The notes below the pieces were generated by a model, which saw only the letters and a program-made list of their open reading frames with translations, had not been told where the DNA came from and searched no databases. From assembly GCA_020746835.1 (NCBI GenBank), contig JAGPNK010000011.1, positions 372,001 through 436,000 of the forward strand: a stretch of 64,000 nt of DNA, written 5' to 3'. This stretch comes from Stachybotrys elegans. Taxonomy: Eukaryota; Ascomycota; Sordariomycetes; Hypocreales; Stachybotryaceae. How positions within the stretch are numbered: the first letter of the stretch is position 1; every line of letters starts with the position of its first letter. Of this stretch, positions 44,803 through 58,187 are shown piece by piece. Made by a program: the position numbers and the translations under genes.

Positions 44803-46706
44803 ATGGTCGGCGTCAAGTCTGTGGCCCTTCTGGGCTCCGCCATGGTCGGACTGAGCAGCGCCGCCGGCGCTGGTACTGCTGAGGAGTACGCGTCTGGCGC
44901 TGTTCACGCAAAGATCATGGACATCAAGATGGTTAGCTATGCCTGCAGCTATCGGGCCACGACAATGTTGTGCTAACTGGGTGTACAGTCTCAATGGGCT
45001 GAGGAGGAGGCTCTGGGCATGATGGAAAGCTCCCAGTACCCCGAGCTCGGCTACACGCCCTGTGTCAATGGCTTCGCTGCCGCTATCCCCGGCGATGACC
45101 ACAACACCTTCCGCTGCCGCAACGTGAGTCTCGGCTCTCCTGCCCATCCTACCTCCGACTAACGTTGCTACAGATTGACCTCTACCACTTCCTCTCCCAC
45201 GCCGAGCTTGGAAGCTGGGGTGGCCGTGGTTCCTCTTCGTGGGGCTGGACTTCTGCCGATGGCCGAGAGATCGTCGCCCTTGGCCAGTACGACGGAACCG
45301 CCTTTGCTGAGATCACCAGCGAGGGCAAGCTCGTCTACCTTGGTCGTCTCCCCCAGTACGACAGCATTGGCTCCAACTGGCGCGAGATCCGCATCGTCGG
45401 AGACATTGCCGTCATTGGTTCCGAGGCCATCGAGCACGGCGTCCAGTTCTTCGACATGAAGAAGGTCCTCGACCTCGACCCCACCAACCCCAAGAACTTC
45501 ACCCAGGACGACCTCACCGGCCACTGGGATGACCTCCCCGTCGGCCGTACCCACAACATTGTTGTGAACCACGAGCTCAACTACGCCGTTGCTGTCGGCT
45601 CCGTCGCTGGAAACGCCACCATCCGTGTCCGCGACCCTCGTCTCATGCCCTGCCGTGGCGGACTCATCTTCCTCGACATCAGCGACCCCACCAACGTCAC
45701 CTCTCCCGGTTGCGCTGGCGGTGATGGCTACGTGCACGATGCCGAGTGCGTCGTCTACCGTGGCCCTGACGAGAAGTACTACGGACGCGACATCTGCTAC
45801 GCCTACAACGAGGACACCCTGACCATCTTCGACGTCACCGACAAGGTTGGCAACGTCACCAACATCATCTCCATCTCCGACTTCCCCGGCGCCCAGTACA
45901 TCCACCAGGGTGTTGTCAACAACATCACCTGGCAGGAGTACCTCTTCCTCGACGATGAGTTTGATGAGCGTGACGCCAAGGTTGGCCCCATGACCCAGGG
46001 TCTTCCCACCACCCACATCTTCGACATTCGCAACCTGGAAGCCCCCGTCTACACCGGTTACTAGTCAGTCTCAGAACCCATCTGTTTCCTCCTTCTGAAA
46101 GCTAACCACGCGAACAGTGCCGGCAAGACCCGCTCCATTGACCACAACCAGTACGTCTACGACGGATACCTGTACCAGTCCAACTATGGCAACGGCCTCA
46201 ACGTCCTCGATGCCCGCAGCGTCACCGAGGACCCCACCGGTGCCAGCATCTGCGAGGCTGGCTTCTTTGACATCTACCCCGAGGACGACGAGAACGAGGG
46301 CGGTGGCACTGTCGCTTTCCTCGGTTCTTGGTCTTCGTACGCCGGCTTCAAGTCGGGCTTCATCATGGTCCACACCATTGAGCGCGGTACCTTTGTTGTC
46401 AAGATGACCTCCAAGGCCTGCGAGTCGGCCCCTGTCTGCAACGCCGACAACTGTCTCCGTGCCATGCGCGCCTCTCACATTCCCGGCCGCCTGGAGGAGA
46501 GCGTCGAGTTCTGCGGAAACTTCACCCGCCGCCTCAACACTGAGGTGGAGCTTCTTCCCACCTACGCCCCCAACGCCTGTGCTGGGGAGCCCGTCGAGCG
46601 AGTCAGCAGTGCGTGCGCTTGCCTGCCTACCGAGCCTGTCCCTGAGCTGCCCAGGACCACTACCCGTCCTCCTGTTCCCACGGTCCTGCCTGACCGAAGG
46701 ATGTAA
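44803..46706 (+). CDS. secreted choice-of-anchor-B (LVIVD-repeat) protein
   Basis: Four exons (44803-44931, 44989-45123, 45174-46063, 46118-46706) give 580 residues. A signal peptide (MVGVKSVALLGSAMVGLSSAAG) is followed by a region with Cys pairs, then a beta-propeller-like body with the recurring pattern LIFLDISDPTN and TIFDVTDKV typical of LVIVD and choice-of-anchor-B proteins. In fungi such genes are often annotated as regulatory-P-domain proteins. A Cys-rich C-terminal domain (CESAPVC, NCLRAM, FCGNF, ACACLP) ends with a Pro/Thr tail that may be O-glycosylated. Exon 3 appears to end in TAG, but that stop is split by the GTCAGT donor at 46064 (codon TA|T). Codons are very strongly C-ending, which suggests high expression. 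Function unknown, probably extracellular or wall-bound. Confidence 0.87.
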
Positions 46707-48203
46707 AGTGGCGAGTTTTGAGCCAGTTGGTGCACAAAGTACATGAGTACATAGCAGATTTACATACCTTTCATCAATACACATTGATAGGCTACATTGC
46801 CTGTATATGAAACAGACTGCTCAATATTTTCCATTTGCCACATCTGACAGTGACTTTGGTTCATGAATATAACATACGTCATCTCAAGAAAGGGTATCAA
46901 GATATAGTAAAGCCGCGTCTTAAGCCGAGGCGAGCCTCCGCTCGTCCGGCAGCTCGTATAACCAGCGAGATATCTGTACGTAACAGAGTATTCATTCTAC
47001 CAATCGAAACTAAACCCTGATTGCCAAACTTCCGGGGGCACAGCCATCTCAGTCATGTTCGGCAGTTGAGTCTGGCAATTCATTAAGTGAGGTCAAGCTT
47101 ACACTATGTTGGCCACAAAAGATCACGTTAAAGCATATTGCAACAAATCCATTTAGGCTAAATTCATGAGTGGCTCAGGAATGGTCACAATGGGGTTGCA
47201 AAAGCAAGGCATCTACTTGCCAACGGACCTATCAACAGGCGCCTTTGACTTCAAGCAGATATTGACATGCCTTGACAAGACGCATACCAATTTGAGGCTT
47301 CGACATTCATCTACCCAATCTGGCAAGCCCCCGGCTGGTTATTCGGTGGGCAGCCCAAGAAGCGTCATGGTGGCGTGTTGGACGTATCAGAATCGTTGAG
47401 AACAAGAATAACAGGCTTTGGGCAATTTTGATGTGTAGAGCTCGCTACATCATCGAAACGTTTCCAGCAATGCTATCGGCCATTGTCTCTACCATGTCTA
47501 CTCCTCCAATTTTTCTTATCCTGACCAAGTGAATCCTGATAGCGGAAGAAGCGTTATGCTAGTCAGCCTTGAAGAAATCTCCTTGGTGTGTTACAGAAAG
47601 GGAAACCAGGGGAGCCTTGCCACTACTTCAGACTTCTCTCTCCTTGCTTGAAAGAAATTGAGGAACAGCAAATTGCCGCCCCATTTGCCTAACTACAAAC
47701 AGCCAGTGGACTTTGCAAAAGTTTCCAGGACTGAGATTAAGGCGGATGTTTCAAGATCCAATGAGGCTAACAAAGCCCCACGCGGTGAAGGGATATACCC
47801 TGTAGTGGGCGTACATACGTTGTGCCTGATGTTGTCTTGGAACAGCGCATCTCGCATCTTGGCATCAATGCAGTCCGACGCCGAGACTGATAATGCCTAC
47901 GTATGGCAGTCTTGGATGATGAGTGTGGCAGACGTCAAGGACACTTCTGCCCGCCAGGATGCGTATACCTTTGGGCTGGACTGGCCAGAGCGGGGAATCA
48001 CCTGTCTTCTTGCCCTTAATTATCCACGGGACCACTCGGCGCCCCTGTGAGAGGGGCCAGACCCCGCCGACCATGGATTGGGGTTGAAGCCGTTCATGAT
48101 GCAAGAAGTGAATGGTTTGGACTTCGGATGAGGCCGTCACGAGAGAACAGTCTTTAGAATCTTGTCTTTCTTGGCTCGGAGGTTAAGCCTGATGTCCAAT
48201 TCA
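46707..48203. other. intergenic, distal upstream region of the GH11 gene
   Basis: About 1.5 kb without a convincing gene. A 130-codon frame at 47658-48050 lacks family features. One GGCTAA motif, a core XlnR/Xyr1 site, lies at 47765-47770, about 0.94 kb upstream of the xylanase start. Confidence 0.5.
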
Positions 48204-48598
48204 TTTAGCCGCCACTCATGGGCTGCTGCCAATGCATTGCTTGAATGGCCATGTGAGTAGACGCTCCCTTTATGCAGCCGCCGATTGGATCATGAGGTTA
48301 CATGGTGAATGCTGATCAAAGCCTGAATTACTGTAATAAAAGAGCGTTGTCGATCCCTTTTATGTTCCGACGCGTTTCTGATAGATTTAGCCTGAAGTCG
48401 TGGACTCTGGGCCACGATCATTGCCCTGCTCAGCGCATTGTTTCGGGCTTGGAGCTTCCGCCCCGTGGTCGACACGGCAATGATCGACCAGGCATCCAAT
48501 CAAGGAAAGCTTGGACAAAATGGGCCTCGACTGGAGACGTGACGTTGTGGCCCCTGGAGCTATGGGAGATTTGCTCGGCACCCTGCGATGGATATAAA
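48204..48598 (+). promoter_or_regulatory. GH11 promoter with two XlnR/Xyr1-type motifs and TATA box
   Basis: TTTAGCC, the reverse complement of GGCTAAA, occurs at 48204-48210 and 48386-48392, within 0.5 kb of the xylanase start. GGCTAAA is the consensus bound by the xylanolytic activators XlnR and Xyr1. A TATAAA box is at 48593-48598, 110 bp upstream of the ATG. The combination fits a xylose-inducible promoter. Confidence 0.6.
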
Positions 48599-48707
48599 AG
48601 TGATCTACATCCCTCAACCTCAAGATCCTTTTGCTGATCACCACAGTCCTCACCATTCCTAGCCACGCTTTCCACTTTTCTGCAAAGCTAAGCAAGTTCT
48701 CATCACG

Positions 48708-49591
<884 letters not shown>

Positions 49592-49871
49592 GGGAATGGT
49601 GTAAATTTCGGAGGGGTTGGTTCTAGTTACACATGAGTGGCGGAGGCCAGTACTGGCATACCGCTTTACCTTCAATTTTACATTTTATCAATGCTCTGCA
49701 CTTGTGCATGAAGCATTTTTTGTACTTACCTATCATTCAAGCTTAACAGAAGCCAACCGAGCATCCATTTACTCCTCTTTTGAAACCACTCTTGACGTGC
49801 ACCTGCCACAGTAAATCTCCACCATCCTTGCGATTGCAGATATCACGCCAACTCAACTGTGATGCTCTGTA

Positions 49872-51729
49872 CTACCTCTTGACAGGTGGTTGGGCCTGCT
49901 TCTCTTCTGCTGGGCGTTCATCCGATTGGTCTACGTCGCCTCGCAAGACTTTGCCCTGAACGCAGAAACTTCCTGCCGAACACAAAACCATGAATGGGAG
50001 GAGTAAAGCAAACACAATGCGGAACCCTCTCATCCGTGCATCAAGAACTGTACCATCATAGATAGATGTCTCTGGGTCGTTCATCTTCCAACGGCCTTGC
50101 TCTATCTCATTCTTCAGATGCGGAGGAATTGTCGACGTCAAAGCCGATGTGGTGACGGCATATTGTACAGCCGTCGATATTGCAACTCCAGCCACGCCAC
50201 CTAGTGAACGAAGAAGATTTCGCGTTGATGTTGCTACTGCGCGGTCTTCTGTCTTAGATAAGGCTTGGAGAGCAACAAGACCTTGTAAATCGATCAGTAT
50301 CAAAGCCGTGCTAAACAGAGAATTGGAAAGTACCTGGCTGATGCACCAATCCTACCCCAATACCTTCAATGGACAAGACAACGATATAGACGGGCAGTGG
50401 CGTGGTTCGAGAGAAGACGAGCTTCAGTCCAGTGCCAACTGTCCAAACCAAAAACCCGGTTTTGAGGACCGGTCCGTACCTGGAACAAGACATGCTGTGA
50501 GCTCCCGCCCACCAAGGACCGTGCTTCTTACCTTGCAAGCCTGGACATAATTGGGCCAGAGGACGCGCCTGCAATGCTCTGGGCCGCGATGAATGGAAGG
50601 ATAAGCGTGGCGCTCTCTAAGGGCGTATAGCCTCGGACTGTCTGGAAGTAGAGGGGCATAAAGTACAAGGTGGACTGCCAGACGAAATCGTGGAGTATCC
50701 CTTGCGTCAGCAAGATGGCTCGCGACCGGTTTCGAAACAGACGCCACGGCATGATGGGCAGGCTTGCGCCGTAGCCTTCATAGAAGACGAAAAATATGAA
50801 GCAAAGACCGCCAATGATGATCATCGGGATCGTCAATGCACTACGCCATGGCCAAAGACTACCCCCGGAGTTGATGGGCACCTATTTGCACGAGTTAGTC
50901 ATGGACTTGGACAAACCTTGTGAGGCCTTACCAATAACAGGACAATACCAGCGATTGAGGCTGCGATGCCCAACCAATCAATCTGTCTGAGCTTGTACTC
51001 CCACTTGCCTGTAACCGGCTTTAGTGGCAGCAGAAAAACAAGAAGACCAAGGCATAGCGAAGCCAAACAAGCAGGGATCCAAAATGCCCATCTCCAACCT
51101 TGATTGTAACTGGTGAGACTGGCGGCAATAAACGGCCCAGTCATACCGCCAGCACCAATAGCCAGGCTGATCATCCCTTGGTACTTGCCGCGATCTTTGA
51201 GGCTAAGAAGGTCGCTGACGATGATAGACACCAGGGAGCTGATGCCGCCGCCACCAATCCCACTCAAAGCCCGCGATAGGTACAGCCAGTGAGCACTGCG
51301 TGCAAAGCCGCATAGGAGATCGCCCAAGGCAATGCAGAAGACCGACGCAAGCAGGATGGGCTTCCTCCCCGTGATGTCGGAGAGACGTCCATACATAGGT
51401 TGAAAGGCAGTTTGGCCCAGAAGATAGGCCGTTCCCGCCCACGTAATAGAGTTGCCAGCATCGAGAGCATCGGAGATGGTAGGCAGCGCAGTAGTGACTG
51501 AGTTCATGTCCAAGTACGACGTAAAGTAACACAAACACAGGCAGAGGTATGCAGCCATGAGACGAATGAAGGGAAGCCGAGTAGCCTGGTCCTCAAGCTC
51601 CCCATTCGAGAGGGTATTTTCATTCGGATTCAGCGGCTCAGGGAACAAGACCGGCGATTCGGGTTGTGCAGCGATGCTATCACTGGCTTGTTCGATGACA
51701 AGTTCTTCACGACCGTGAGTTGAAGACAT
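49872..51729 (-). CDS. MFS drug-efflux transporter, DHA2 (14-helix) type
   Basis: Four exons (51729-50932, 50881-50532, 50479-50334, 50281-49872) give 567 residues. The track start at TTG is replaced by the ATG at 51729. After an acidic N-terminus, helix 1 ends in YLDMNSVTTALPTISDALD, followed by the DHA2 motif QPMYGRLSDITGRKP and the helix-5 motif GIGGGGISSLVSIIVSDL. Fourteen helices are expected with the KTEDRAVATSTRNLLRSLGG loop before the last ones. Such carriers export drugs or secondary metabolites across the plasma membrane. No biosynthetic gene adjoins it. It is divergent from the HET gene. The exon joins are in frame and well supported by conserved sequence. Confidence 0.92.
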
Positions 51730-52849
51730 TGTCAATTGCTCTTCTCTTGGCGAATTGGACGGAGAGACACGAATGCAGCAATCACTGCTGTAAAATGAGC
51801 GCCGAGAGAAAGAGTTTCAATCCATAAACAAGCACAGTACGCATAATGCTTCCATCGCTCTTTACATGTGTTGGTAACAGGTCTTGGCAACATCTCTGAT
51901 CCATGCCAAGCTGCCGTAATAGCCGAGGGCAAACTCCTAGATTCCTCCGGCATCGGTGAAGACCTTATTACAGGGATCGAGAAGAGTTGACACTATCTAG
52001 CACATCGAAATGTGGAAATTGCTGTCGGGAATCCCAGATATGCAGAACCAAGCCTTCCCACTTGCGATGGCTCATTCATCATCTGTATCGTCTTTCTTGG
52101 GCTTGTCTTCTGCCACGATGACCCAGCCAAGAAATCTTTTCACCAAAGTCCGACGGAGAATAAAAATCAAATTCTTGCGGTCGCGCACCCTTTATTCTTT
52201 GACATCCCTTCAACCAACTTCCAAAGGAAGCCTCTCACCTATTGCCCATGTGCTGACAGCCGACACCAGCGACAATGTCTCTGCCTCTGTTGAATGGCTA
52301 GACCTTAGACCCCATGAGCCATGTCTGTGGAGGAAGACAAAGGTAAAGTAGAGAAAGAAGGAGAAGGAGAGAAAGTCTAGTCTAAAACTAGCATATGATG
52401 TAGTAGGTGCGTCCAGTGTGGAAAAAAGAACAATAGTATATACGAACAATAGTGGCCTTGCTACCTGCAGGACCAAAGAACAGTATCAAACAATGAAAGG
52501 ATCGTCAGACTGTAGCATACAATTGACATCTCCCGTTAGCCGGAGCCAGAGAACAATGAGGGGGTGCAGCAGCGGCAGCGGCAGCAAAAGCGTATGCAGT
52601 CGGGGGGACCTACGGTTATCAGACTGGCCTCGATGTGTGTACATACCGTTCGTCGGCTCTAGCCCTTGCGTGTCTAAAACTGGCATATATGTAAATATCA
52701 GGGAACGGCCAGGTGATAGGCAAATAAGCGAAGCAGTTCAGCCGCACCCCGCACAATTGGTGAGGCTGAATCAGTTCGTGGAACAAGCACCATGGCAATT
52801 GATCCTTTCAACTCCTCCAACAACCGCGCTGGAAGATAGAATAACAGCC
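51730..52849. other. divergent intergenic region, DHA2 carrier and HET gene
   Basis: About 1.1 kb between divergent starts. A 113-codon frame at 52010-52351 has no family features. A purine-rich strip spans about 52330-52378 and GCAGCG units lie near 52565-52590. The frame joined to the HET start stays open upstream to 52418, but that extension does not resemble HET proteins, so it is treated as 5' flank. Confidence 0.45.
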
Positions 52850-55194
52850 ATGCCTATGGGATTCAACTTCTTTGGGACCCAGGTTTCTCGCGCTCTCCAA
52901 GACCTACCCATCTATGTTCACAACAGACTTCCGCCAAACACGAGGTCATTCCGACTTTTCCATTTCGATGAAACAGTGAAGACTGGATCCAAAGGTCAGA
53001 AGTATCCCAACTTCGATGGCCTACTATGTGGACGCATCACCACTGAGGACCTCGACCATTGCGGCGACTATGAGGCTCTTTCGTACTGTTGGGAGGGCTC
53101 TATTCATCCTGCCCCCCTGCCACGAATGAGTGGGTGCTAATCAGAGAACTGGATGGGGATATCTACAAATTTCCCATCTCGAGATCTCTATCTGTTGCAT
53201 TATGGCACCTGAAATCTGGCAACCAAATGCGCCCGTTGTTCGTCGATCAACTCTGCATCGACCAAGGCGACAGGCAGGAGAGTTTGGATGAGAAAAGCCA
53301 GCAGGTCAGCCTGATGGGCGAAATTTATGGATCCTGTTCGTGCGTCGTGGCGTGGTTAGACGTGGCGACTGAGAGTACCGACAAATTCTTCGACTGGATT
53401 CCACAGATATCGGACAACGAGCAACTCAAGGTGATGATCGAGCAACCGGATAGAGCCACGGCAGTCATGAGAACCTCGCTGGAAGGGACCCGCGGGGTGG
53501 AAAAGGATTCACAGCTGCAAAGCGATTTGGATAGCATGGTAACTCTTGCTAGAAAATGCTGGCAGAATTTTCCATTCCGAGGCATGACTGAGGTCTGTTT
53601 CCGCCGCTGGTTCCGCCGCGTGTGGATTGTCCAGGAAGCTTGTGTCGGTCGCGAGATGGTGCTGGTTTGTGGGCATCGGAGATGTTCAGTACAAGCGTTC
53701 GAAATGATGGCAACGTTTCAGAGGATCGCGTCGACCTTGGAAGAGCTAGGAGAGGAAGTGGTCCCAAAACCACAGAGTTCGAACAAGGAACTTGAGTATA
53801 AGCACAGGGCATTGAACACGGGTATTCTCGCCACGCGTATCCTTCTGGAGAGGTTTCATTTCAGCTCACACAAAGGAGAGCGGCATCAGCTTCGGCCACT
53901 CACGAGCCTCATGACACGGTTCAACGTCGACGTTTTTGAGACAGGAGAGTGGGCGCGACTTGAGGCGACAAACCCCCGTGACTATATTTACGCCTTGAGG
54001 GGGCTCGCCAATCTTGATGATGTGGTTGCGACAAGCCTCATGCCTGATTACTCCCTGCCCACTAAAACGATATTCACTCATTACACTCGCCTTGCCATCG
54101 ATCCGGCAATCGACACCCTCCTTCTCTCTCGGCCTGGAGACACGAAGCTGGAAGGACTGCCGTCTTGGGTGCCGGATTGGTCTGCAAATTTAAAGGTGCC
54201 ACACGGTTATATGACAGGCGTGAAACCAATGTTCTCCGCCGGCAACGTACCAGAAGACACATCCGTGAGTATTGTGATTGATGAAACCAGCCCCTATGTC
54301 ATGACTGTCAAGGGTGTTGTGCTTTGCGAGGTTACCAAAATCGGCACTTGCATCATGGAAATGCCACCACACCCAAGGCAGCTTCGTCCACAAGACGAGA
54401 TTTCCTTTCGCGTACTTCCAAGGACTGCTTTTAACTTCTTTCGAGAAGTCCGCGATTTTTGCGAGTGGGTTTCCGCAAAGTCCGCGTCTGCCAGCATACC
54501 GTCGACATCTGACCTGGGCGAGGCTCTTTGGCTTACTACAACAGGCGGTCATGGGCTGTCTCTCACGCGGGAGAAAAGCCTTCTAGGACGGCTGATTGAT
54601 GGAAAATGCTTACTCGGTCATCTCTGGGAACTTCGGTTGAGCTTGGATGTCCTGCCGACCATCATGTCCAAAAGAAGGAAAAGCTTGATGAGTCTAGGCA
54701 AGGCTTATTATTCCTTATCCTTGGAAACACAAAGTAATGGCCGGGGCTGGTTTAAGTACCTCGGGGGTCTCCAGGCCTTCGTGATATACTGGCTCAGCCG
54801 TCTCACTACAGAGCTCCGCCATCTTTTTTGGTGCTACAAGTTTTTCCTTACCAAGCCATTCATTGGGTGTATAGGGGAGGACTCGCTTTACTATGGCGTT
54901 TTTGGTGGCACACACGACCCCGATCTAAGTCTACTAGAAATTGTCTTGCAGAGACATATCGGGAGAAGGGTATTTGCTTCAGCTGCAGGCCACGTAGGGC
55001 TTGTTCCTCGACGTGCACAACTCCACGACATGGTAGTCATACTTATGGGACTATCAACTCCAATAGTTCTGCGCCCCAACCAGACAAGCCCTGGGCTATA
55101 CACATACGTCGGCGAGGCATATTGCCACGGGTTTATGCATGGTGAGGTGCTCAGGAATGGAGATGTGGAGGAAAGGTTGTTCAGAATAGAGTAG
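52850..55194 (+). pseudogene. HET-domain protein gene with a frameshift in a C6 run
   Basis: From the ATG at 52850 the first about 88 codons read MPMGFNFFGTQVSRAL up to CGDYEALSYCWEGS, the canonical start of a heterokaryon-incompatibility (HET) domain. The frame then closes soon after a run of six C at 53112-53117. The rest of the HET domain continues in another frame: PLFVDQLCIDQGDRQESLDEKSQQVSLMGEIY, WFRRVWIVQEAC and, at the C-terminus, the usual GRRVFASAAGHVGLVPRRAQLHDMVVILMG and VGEAYCHGFMHGEV. One additional C in the run would join both parts to 781 residues. HET proteins trigger cell death upon non-self recognition, and inactivated alleles are common. It is broken here, or the run was miscounted in assembly. 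Confidence 0.8.
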
Positions 55195-55638
55195 ACACTC
55201 CAATATATTACCCTCTCAGTGTTTGGTGTTTTCTTGCATCGAAAAAAATCCCCTGTAGCCTGTTGAACGAAAAGGCATGAAGTGATCATCAGGAGGATTA
55301 CCCATACCCTGCTAGCCTCGTCAGATCAGCACTAAATGTCCCACGTCATCGCTATCCTTGGCATGCAATTACATCAAGAAAAAAACAGACTCCTTTCTTC
55401 GACTCCTTGACCAGACCATTCAGCTTCTCTATTGCCATCACGTTCCATCCTCGCACACGAACCCCACCGAAACGTCACCTTACGCCTTCGGATTCCCCGC
55501 TCTGGACATTCGACCTTCCGAGTTTGGACTCCTCCATGATTATAAACTGACATCTGTCTGGCCACCAGAAGCGTGGCAGATTCAACAATTATTAGCCCAA
55601 GGCCTGATCCTCAAGTCATCAAGAAAGCAGATGCCATC
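55195..55638. other. intergenic, promoter of the GH92 gene
   Basis: About 440 bp after the HET stop. It must contain the promoter of the mannosidase. Pyrimidine-rich sequence lies at 55388-55430. No other feature recognised. Confidence 0.5.
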
Positions 55639-58095
55639 ATGCTGGTTTGGGCACTATTTCTTGTGGCATGTGTTGCCTCTGGCCAATCCGAGGATTTGAC
55701 AAAGTATGTGAGAACAGATGTAAGTGCCCCTCTTGGTTGTCAGCTTCGTTGCCCTAGTTAACTATGTCCAAGACTGGCTCCATCGACGGCGGCAACACGT
55801 TCCCGGGCGTGACATGGCCGCTGGGCATGGTCAAACTTGGGCCTGACCTCGAGAATGGTGCGGACAGCTATTCTGGATACCAGCCAAACGGCAATTTCAC
55901 CGGATTCTCTATGCTTCATGAATCTGGCACAGGCGGCGCTCCCAAGTATGGTGTGGTGTCACAGCTCCCCCTCATTGGCAGCATCACAAACCCTCTTGAC
56001 AATTTACACGATACGAGAGCAAGCCCGGATGTAACTGAAGTAGGCTACTATCGCAGCTCGCTTGGATCAGGCATTGTTGTTGAACTCGCTGCAAGGACGA
56101 GAGGAGGCCTATACAGATACACCTTTCCGAACGGCACAATGGATCGTAACATTGTGGTCGATGTATCGCACGTCTTGCCCTCGTATCGCGGCCAGGGTCT
56201 TGGGCAGAATTATCTTGGTGGTCAAATCGACATCAAGGAAGACGATGAGCAAATCCACTACGAAGGATATGGTATATACGACAACGCAAGTACCCGCCAC
56301 TACGGACATTTCAACATCTAACAGAAACTAGGGATGGAACCGTGCTGCACCCTGGCGTGTTTATTTTTGTGGCTATTTTGATACCCCAGTGGCCTACCAA
56401 ACTTTCCTTAGTGACGGGAGAACCAGTGACGTGCTTGTTGAGTACGGCAACAAAACGACATATGAATCTGCAGAAGCGCGCTTGGGAGCTGTGTTCTTTG
56501 TTAAGAACACTGTCGTTCAATCAAGAGTCGGCGTGTCCTTTATATCCTCAGAACAGGCATGTCGAAACATCCAAGAGCAGATACCAGCCGGAACATCTCT
56601 TGAGACTGTTCGAGACATGACCAAATCGGCATGGAATACCGATGTTCTCTCCAAATTTACGACAACAGACACAAATGAAACCATGAAGACACAGTTGTAC
56701 ACTGCCATGTACTTTACGAGCCTTCTACCGACTAACAAGACTGGAGAGAATCCTCTTTGGGAGTCATCAGAGCCCTATTATGACGATATCTTCACATTCT
56801 GGGACACAGTAAGTTGGCCCTGCATTGGAAGCTGTGCTCGCATGTTAACATTATTTTCGTTCCGCTGCACTACTTCCCTCCTTCATGTTTTGCAACCCGA
56901 AGCATATGAAGAGTTTATTCGCTCGCTCATCGATGTCTGGAGACACGAAGGCTACGTTAGCGATGCTCGCTCCTCGAACTGGAATGGTGCTGTGCAGGGC
57001 GGTTCAAACTCAGACAACGTCATGGCCGATGCATTTGTAAAGGGAGTCCGCGGCAAGATAGACTGGAACGATGGCTTCGCCGCCATGGTGAAGAACGCTG
57101 AAGTCACACCACCAAACGATGATGACTCGCGGGATCCTTCCGGGTCGGTCAAGGAAGGGCGCGGAGCTCTTCCTGATTGGATTGAGCACGGCTTCATCAC
57201 ACCCAACTTCACCCGATCAGTCAGTCGTGCCATAGAGTATGCGGCAAACGATTTTGCGCTCTCCCAGGTTGCCCATGGCCTCGATAATGCGACAGCGGCA
57301 GCAAAATATCTCGTGCGATCTCGCAACTGGCGAAACCAGTGGAACCCCAACATGACAGCTTTGGGTCATACAGGATTCCTCGGTCCCCGCGACCTCGATG
57401 ATTTTCTGGACCAGGACCCTATGTCGTGCGGGGGTTGCTACTGGGGAGACTATTATTACCAAGGCCTACCTTGGGAGTACTCCTTTAACGCACACCATGA
57501 CATTGCTGAGATTGTCTCACTGGTGGGCGGTCGCGACAGGTTCATCGACCGGTTGGAGAAGCTATTCACTCCAGGGTTGATCGATGGCAATGCCCAGTTT
57601 GGGAACACCATGTTCAACCCGGGCAACGAGCCCAGCTTCGGCACACCTTACTTGTACAATTTTGTGAATCGTCAGGATCTCTCCGTGCGTCGGAGTCGGC
57701 ATGTAGCCAAGAGCTATTACCGACCTACACCTGACGGGCTTCCAGGCAACAGTGATGCAGGAGCCATGGAATCTTGGCTTTTGTGGAACATGATTGGTCT
57801 TTACCCCTTGACAGGACAGACAACCTTCTTGATTGGCTCTCCATGGTTCCAAGATCTCACTATCCATTTGGCAGAGGGCAAGGAGCTCCATATCAGCTCT
57901 TCGGGGGGCTCTGAGGAGAGGTTTTATGTACAGTCCATGAAGGTGAATGGCGAGGACTGGAACAAGTCCTGGTTGGCATGGGCTGACGTATTTGAGAACG
58001 GGGGAACTATGGAGTTTGTGCTAGGAGATATACCTACAAACTGGACAACCGGGCCACTGCCACCAAGTCCTGCAAGTGAGGGTAGATATATGTAG
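55639..58095 (+). CDS. GH92 alpha-1,2-mannosidase
   Basis: Exons 55639-55719, 55773-56285 and 56332-58095 give 785 residues, or 768 if 56809-56859 is removed as an intron. A signal peptide (MLVWALFLVACVASG) precedes the beta-sandwich domain (NTFPGVTWPLGMVKLGPD) and the (alpha/alpha)6 barrel. The catalytic region includes NPGNEPSFGTPYLYN (general acid Glu) and GNSDAGAMESWLLWNMIGLYP (Asp base), plus a calcium-site stretch. Such enzymes trim alpha-1,2-mannose from secreted glycoproteins or N-glycans. The second intron has a GC donor (GCAAGT at 56286), chosen because it keeps the conserved IYDN|GWN junction. At 56809 a perfect GTAAGT donor and a GTTAAC branch site are followed by TTTTCG instead of an AG, so a normal third intron may be unspliceable. 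Confidence 0.88.
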
Positions 58096-58187
58096 ACCGA
58101 TAGCATTTCTTAGCTACCGTAATCCAATTCGTGCCATAACACCCGAACCTGTATAACGATAGAGACGATCTCCCAGCCCGTGTCCCA

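Noticed and set aside
45168..46016. 282-codon minus-strand frame, opposite to the choice-of-anchor-B gene
   Set aside because: It is a by-product of C-ending codons in the true gene. It has Val/Asp/Gly-biased composition and no family resemblance.
46055..46066. TAG apparently ending the choice-of-anchor-B gene after GYTGY
   Set aside because: The stop is split by a GTCAGT donor, and the next exon continues with conserved sequence AGKTRSIDHNQYVYDG.
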